DNA of 16,312 nt from an uncultured Veillonella sp. (GTDB taxonomy: Bacteria; Bacillota; Negativicutes; Veillonellales; Veillonellaceae). Under the pieces are notes generated by a model, which ran no database searches, was not told the DNA's origin, and saw only the letters and a list, made by a program, of their open reading frames with translations. The position numbers and the translations under genes were made by a program. This document shows positions 15,166-16,312 of the stretch, piece after piece (position 1 is the stretch's first letter; each line of letters opens with the position of its first letter). Location of the stretch: the NCBI GenBank assembly GCA_900544365.1, contig UQVF01000046.1, positions 1 through 16,312 on the forward strand. Reading direction: 5' to 3'.

Positions 15166-15645
15166 ATGGAAAAACGTAAAGACTATATTAGCTGGGATGA
15201 ATACTTTATGGGTGTTGCCATGTTAGCAGGGCAACGCTCTAAAGATCCCAACACCCAAGTAGGAGCTTGCATTGTGAGTGATGATAATAAAATTTTATCT
15301 ATCGGTTATAATGGTATGCCCTTAGGTTGTGATGATGATGATTTTTCTTGGAATCGCAATCGGGATGAAGACAATAAATACTTTTATATCGTTCATAGTG
15401 AATTGAATGCCATATTAAATTATCGTGGTGGTTCTTTAGAGGGAAGTAAAATCTATGTCACTTTATTCCCTTGTAATGAATGTGCAAAAGCCATCATTCA
15501 AAGTGGCATTAAAGAAGTCATTTATTGGCGTGATGATTACAAAGATACACGAGAAGTGCAAGCATCAAAACGATTGTTTCAGACTGCGGGAGTAACGATT
15601 ACTGCTTATGAACCAAGCGGTAGGCAATTATCTTTGCAGTTATAA
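15166..15645 (+). CDS. Deoxycytidylate (dCMP) deaminase family protein
   Basis: A 159-residue zinc-dependent deaminase, most likely converting dCMP to dUMP for thymidylate synthesis. Zinc ligands are His77 in the HSE variant of the HAE motif, with Glu79 as proton shuttle, and Cys103 and Cys106 in FPCNECAK. The blocks QRSKDPNTQVGACIV, GYNGMPLGC and SGIKEVIYW are close to what I recall of the animal dCMP deaminase DCTD. Bacillus ComEB is less similar, having a different cysteine-rich central region. GAGG at 15157-15160 precedes the start. It is 12 bases after leuS and probably co-transcribed. A terminator follows. Alternative: a deaminase acting on another deoxycytidine compound. A competence role is not implied. 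Confidence 0.88.
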   Translation: MEKRKDYISWDEYFMGVAMLAGQRSKDPNTQVGACIVSDDNKILSIGYNGMPLGCDDDDFSWNRNRDEDNKYFYIVHSELNAILNYRGGSLEGSKIYVTLFPCNECAKAIIQSGIKEVIYWRDDYKDTREVQASKRLFQTAGVTITAYEPSGRQLSLQL

Positions 15646-15671
15646 TTGAATAGGCTATATGTGTATATAAT

Positions 15672-15711
15672 AAGGCTGAACTTGAGGATCTATTTCTAGG
15701 TTCAGCCTTTT
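15672..15711 (+). terminator. Intrinsic terminator after the dCMP deaminase gene
   Basis: AAGGCTGAAC (15672-15681) pairs perfectly with GTTCAGCCTT (15700-15709) across an 18-base loop, followed by a run of four T's to 15711. It ends the leuS-deaminase unit. Confidence 0.85.
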
Positions 15712-15736
15712 ACGTGTACATAGCATAATCTCGAAC

Positions 15737-15771
15737 AAAAGAACGGCTAGTTCCAATTATGAACTAGCCGT
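15737..15771 (-). terminator. Hairpin terminator of the SpeD-like gene
   Basis: ACGGCTAGTTC (15743-15753) and GAACTAGCCGT (15761-15771) form a perfect 11-bp stem with a 7-base loop. On the minus strand it lies 15 bases after the stop codon and is followed by TCTTTT. On the plus strand no T-run follows, so it mainly serves the minus-strand gene. Confidence 0.75.
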
Positions 15772-15786
15772 CAGTATGTTCGATAT

Positions 15787-16281
15787 TTATTTATTATTGC
15801 CTATTACTTTTTTGATAGCTTTTACGCCCTTAGAAGTAATGTTTTTACCAGTTTTTGTTAATCGTGTCCGAGTACGTGTTACTCGCCCCATTGCGGTAAG
15901 AGAAGTCTGCTTACGAGGCTTCATATCTCTTTCATTACCGAAGTCACCACGACGAATACTAGTAGCCTTGACTTTTTCAGAACCAACAGAACGTTGTAAT
16001 TCTTTCATAATTATTTTTGGTTCTACAGATTTTTCAAATGTATATACATCGGCTGCTACATACCCTAATTGTGGGTAAGCGTGTAGAATTACATGGCAGT
16101 GATGGGATACGGCTACCAAGAAAATTTCATCTTCAAGAATTTGGCAGTCTATTTCCTCAACACATTGGTTTGTAATTGCTAAAGCATTCACAATAGCATC
16201 TTGTAGAGTAGCCGGAGATTCTATTTTTTCGTCAATACATGAATACAAATCAATTAAAACATGTTCACCTAAAACGTGCAT
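15787..16281 (-). CDS. SpeD-fold protein lacking canonical AdoMet decarboxylase catalytic residues
   Basis: 164 residues. The first ~113 align with the small bacterial S-adenosylmethionine decarboxylase (SpeD/SpeH): MHVLGEHVLIDLYSC at the N-terminus, HAYPQLGYVAADVYTF in the middle and KVKATSIRRG at the end of the fold. Against the Thermotoga maritima enzyme (Ser63 pyruvoyl precursor, His68, Cys83) the same positions here are Cys62, His67 and Phe82, and the Glu before the cleavage site is His61. Self-processing and the normal reaction are therefore doubtful. A tail of about 47 residues (118-164) follows, with 15 Lys/Arg and one Asp. ATG 16281 is preferred to 16302 because AGGTGA (16286-16291) lies four bases before it and it matches the family N-terminus. 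It is minus-strand, convergent with the deaminase. Neighbours upstream lie outside the window. Confidence 0.8.
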   Translation of the reverse strand: MHVLGEHVLIDLYSCIDEKIESPATLQDAIVNALAITNQCVEEIDCQILEDEIFLVAVSHHCHVILHAYPQLGYVAADVYTFEKSVEPKIIMKELQRSVGSEKVKATSIRRGDFGNERDMKPRKQTSLTAMGRVTRTRTRLTKTGKNITSKGVKAIKKVIGNNK

Positions 16282-16312
16282 ATTGTCACCTACTTTCATC
16301 AACTTTATATAT

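Noticed and set aside
15776..16078. Plus-strand open frame of 100 codons over the SpeD-like gene
   Set aside because: It lies antisense to a gene with clear family similarity, has no ribosome-binding site and begins within the minus-strand terminator region; it is a shadow.

Overview
The window looks like chromosome from a low-GC diderm Firmicute of the class Negativicutes, most probably Veillonella or a close relative. This rests on moderate AT-richness, strong AGGAGG ribosome-binding sites, Firmicute-type gene pairs (rbgA-rnhB, dprA-topA-trmFO) and the flavour of the proteins. It is an inference from sequence character and recalled gene order, not from a database search. No rRNA, tRNA, insertion sequence or CRISPR array was seen.

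Layout. Positions 1-922 are a visibly more AT-rich accessory stretch. It holds the 3' end of an unrecognised small acidic protein, then a reading frame broken by two in-frame TAA codons, then a possible further remnant in another frame. From the promoter at 923-952 onward the window is conserved core genome. rplS (ribosomal protein L19) has its own promoter and a strong terminator. Next come rbgA (50S assembly GTPase) and rnhB (RNase HII), which overlap by 17 bases and end at a 14-bp-stem terminator. A 240-base gap with two further stem-loops leads into a tightly packed five-gene run: yraN, comM, dprA, topA, trmFO. These cover predicted nuclease function, processing of incoming DNA during transformation (ComM helicase, DprA), supercoil relaxation and tRNA U54 methylation. 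A terminator separates trmFO from convergent lgt (lipoprotein diacylglyceryl transferase).

lgt is divergent from an exported GH18-family glycosidase with an extraordinary lysine-rich C-terminal tail. That gene is followed by leuS (leucyl-tRNA synthetase, probably with its own promoter) and a dCMP deaminase unusually similar to the animal enzyme. Two back-to-back hairpins then separate the deaminase from a minus-strand gene whose fold is that of the small bacterial S-adenosylmethionine decarboxylase (SpeD).

The most interesting object is this last gene. By gap-free alignment with the SpeD family, the serine that becomes the pyruvoyl cofactor is Cys, the preceding Glu is His, and the catalytic Cys is Phe. 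The protein also gains a C-terminal tail of about 47 residues that is almost purely basic. It is either a pseudoenzyme or a SpeD homologue repurposed for something else. Secondary points of interest are the lysine-tailed glycosidase, the decayed accessory block inserted upstream of rplS, and a possible self-sequestering rplS leader.
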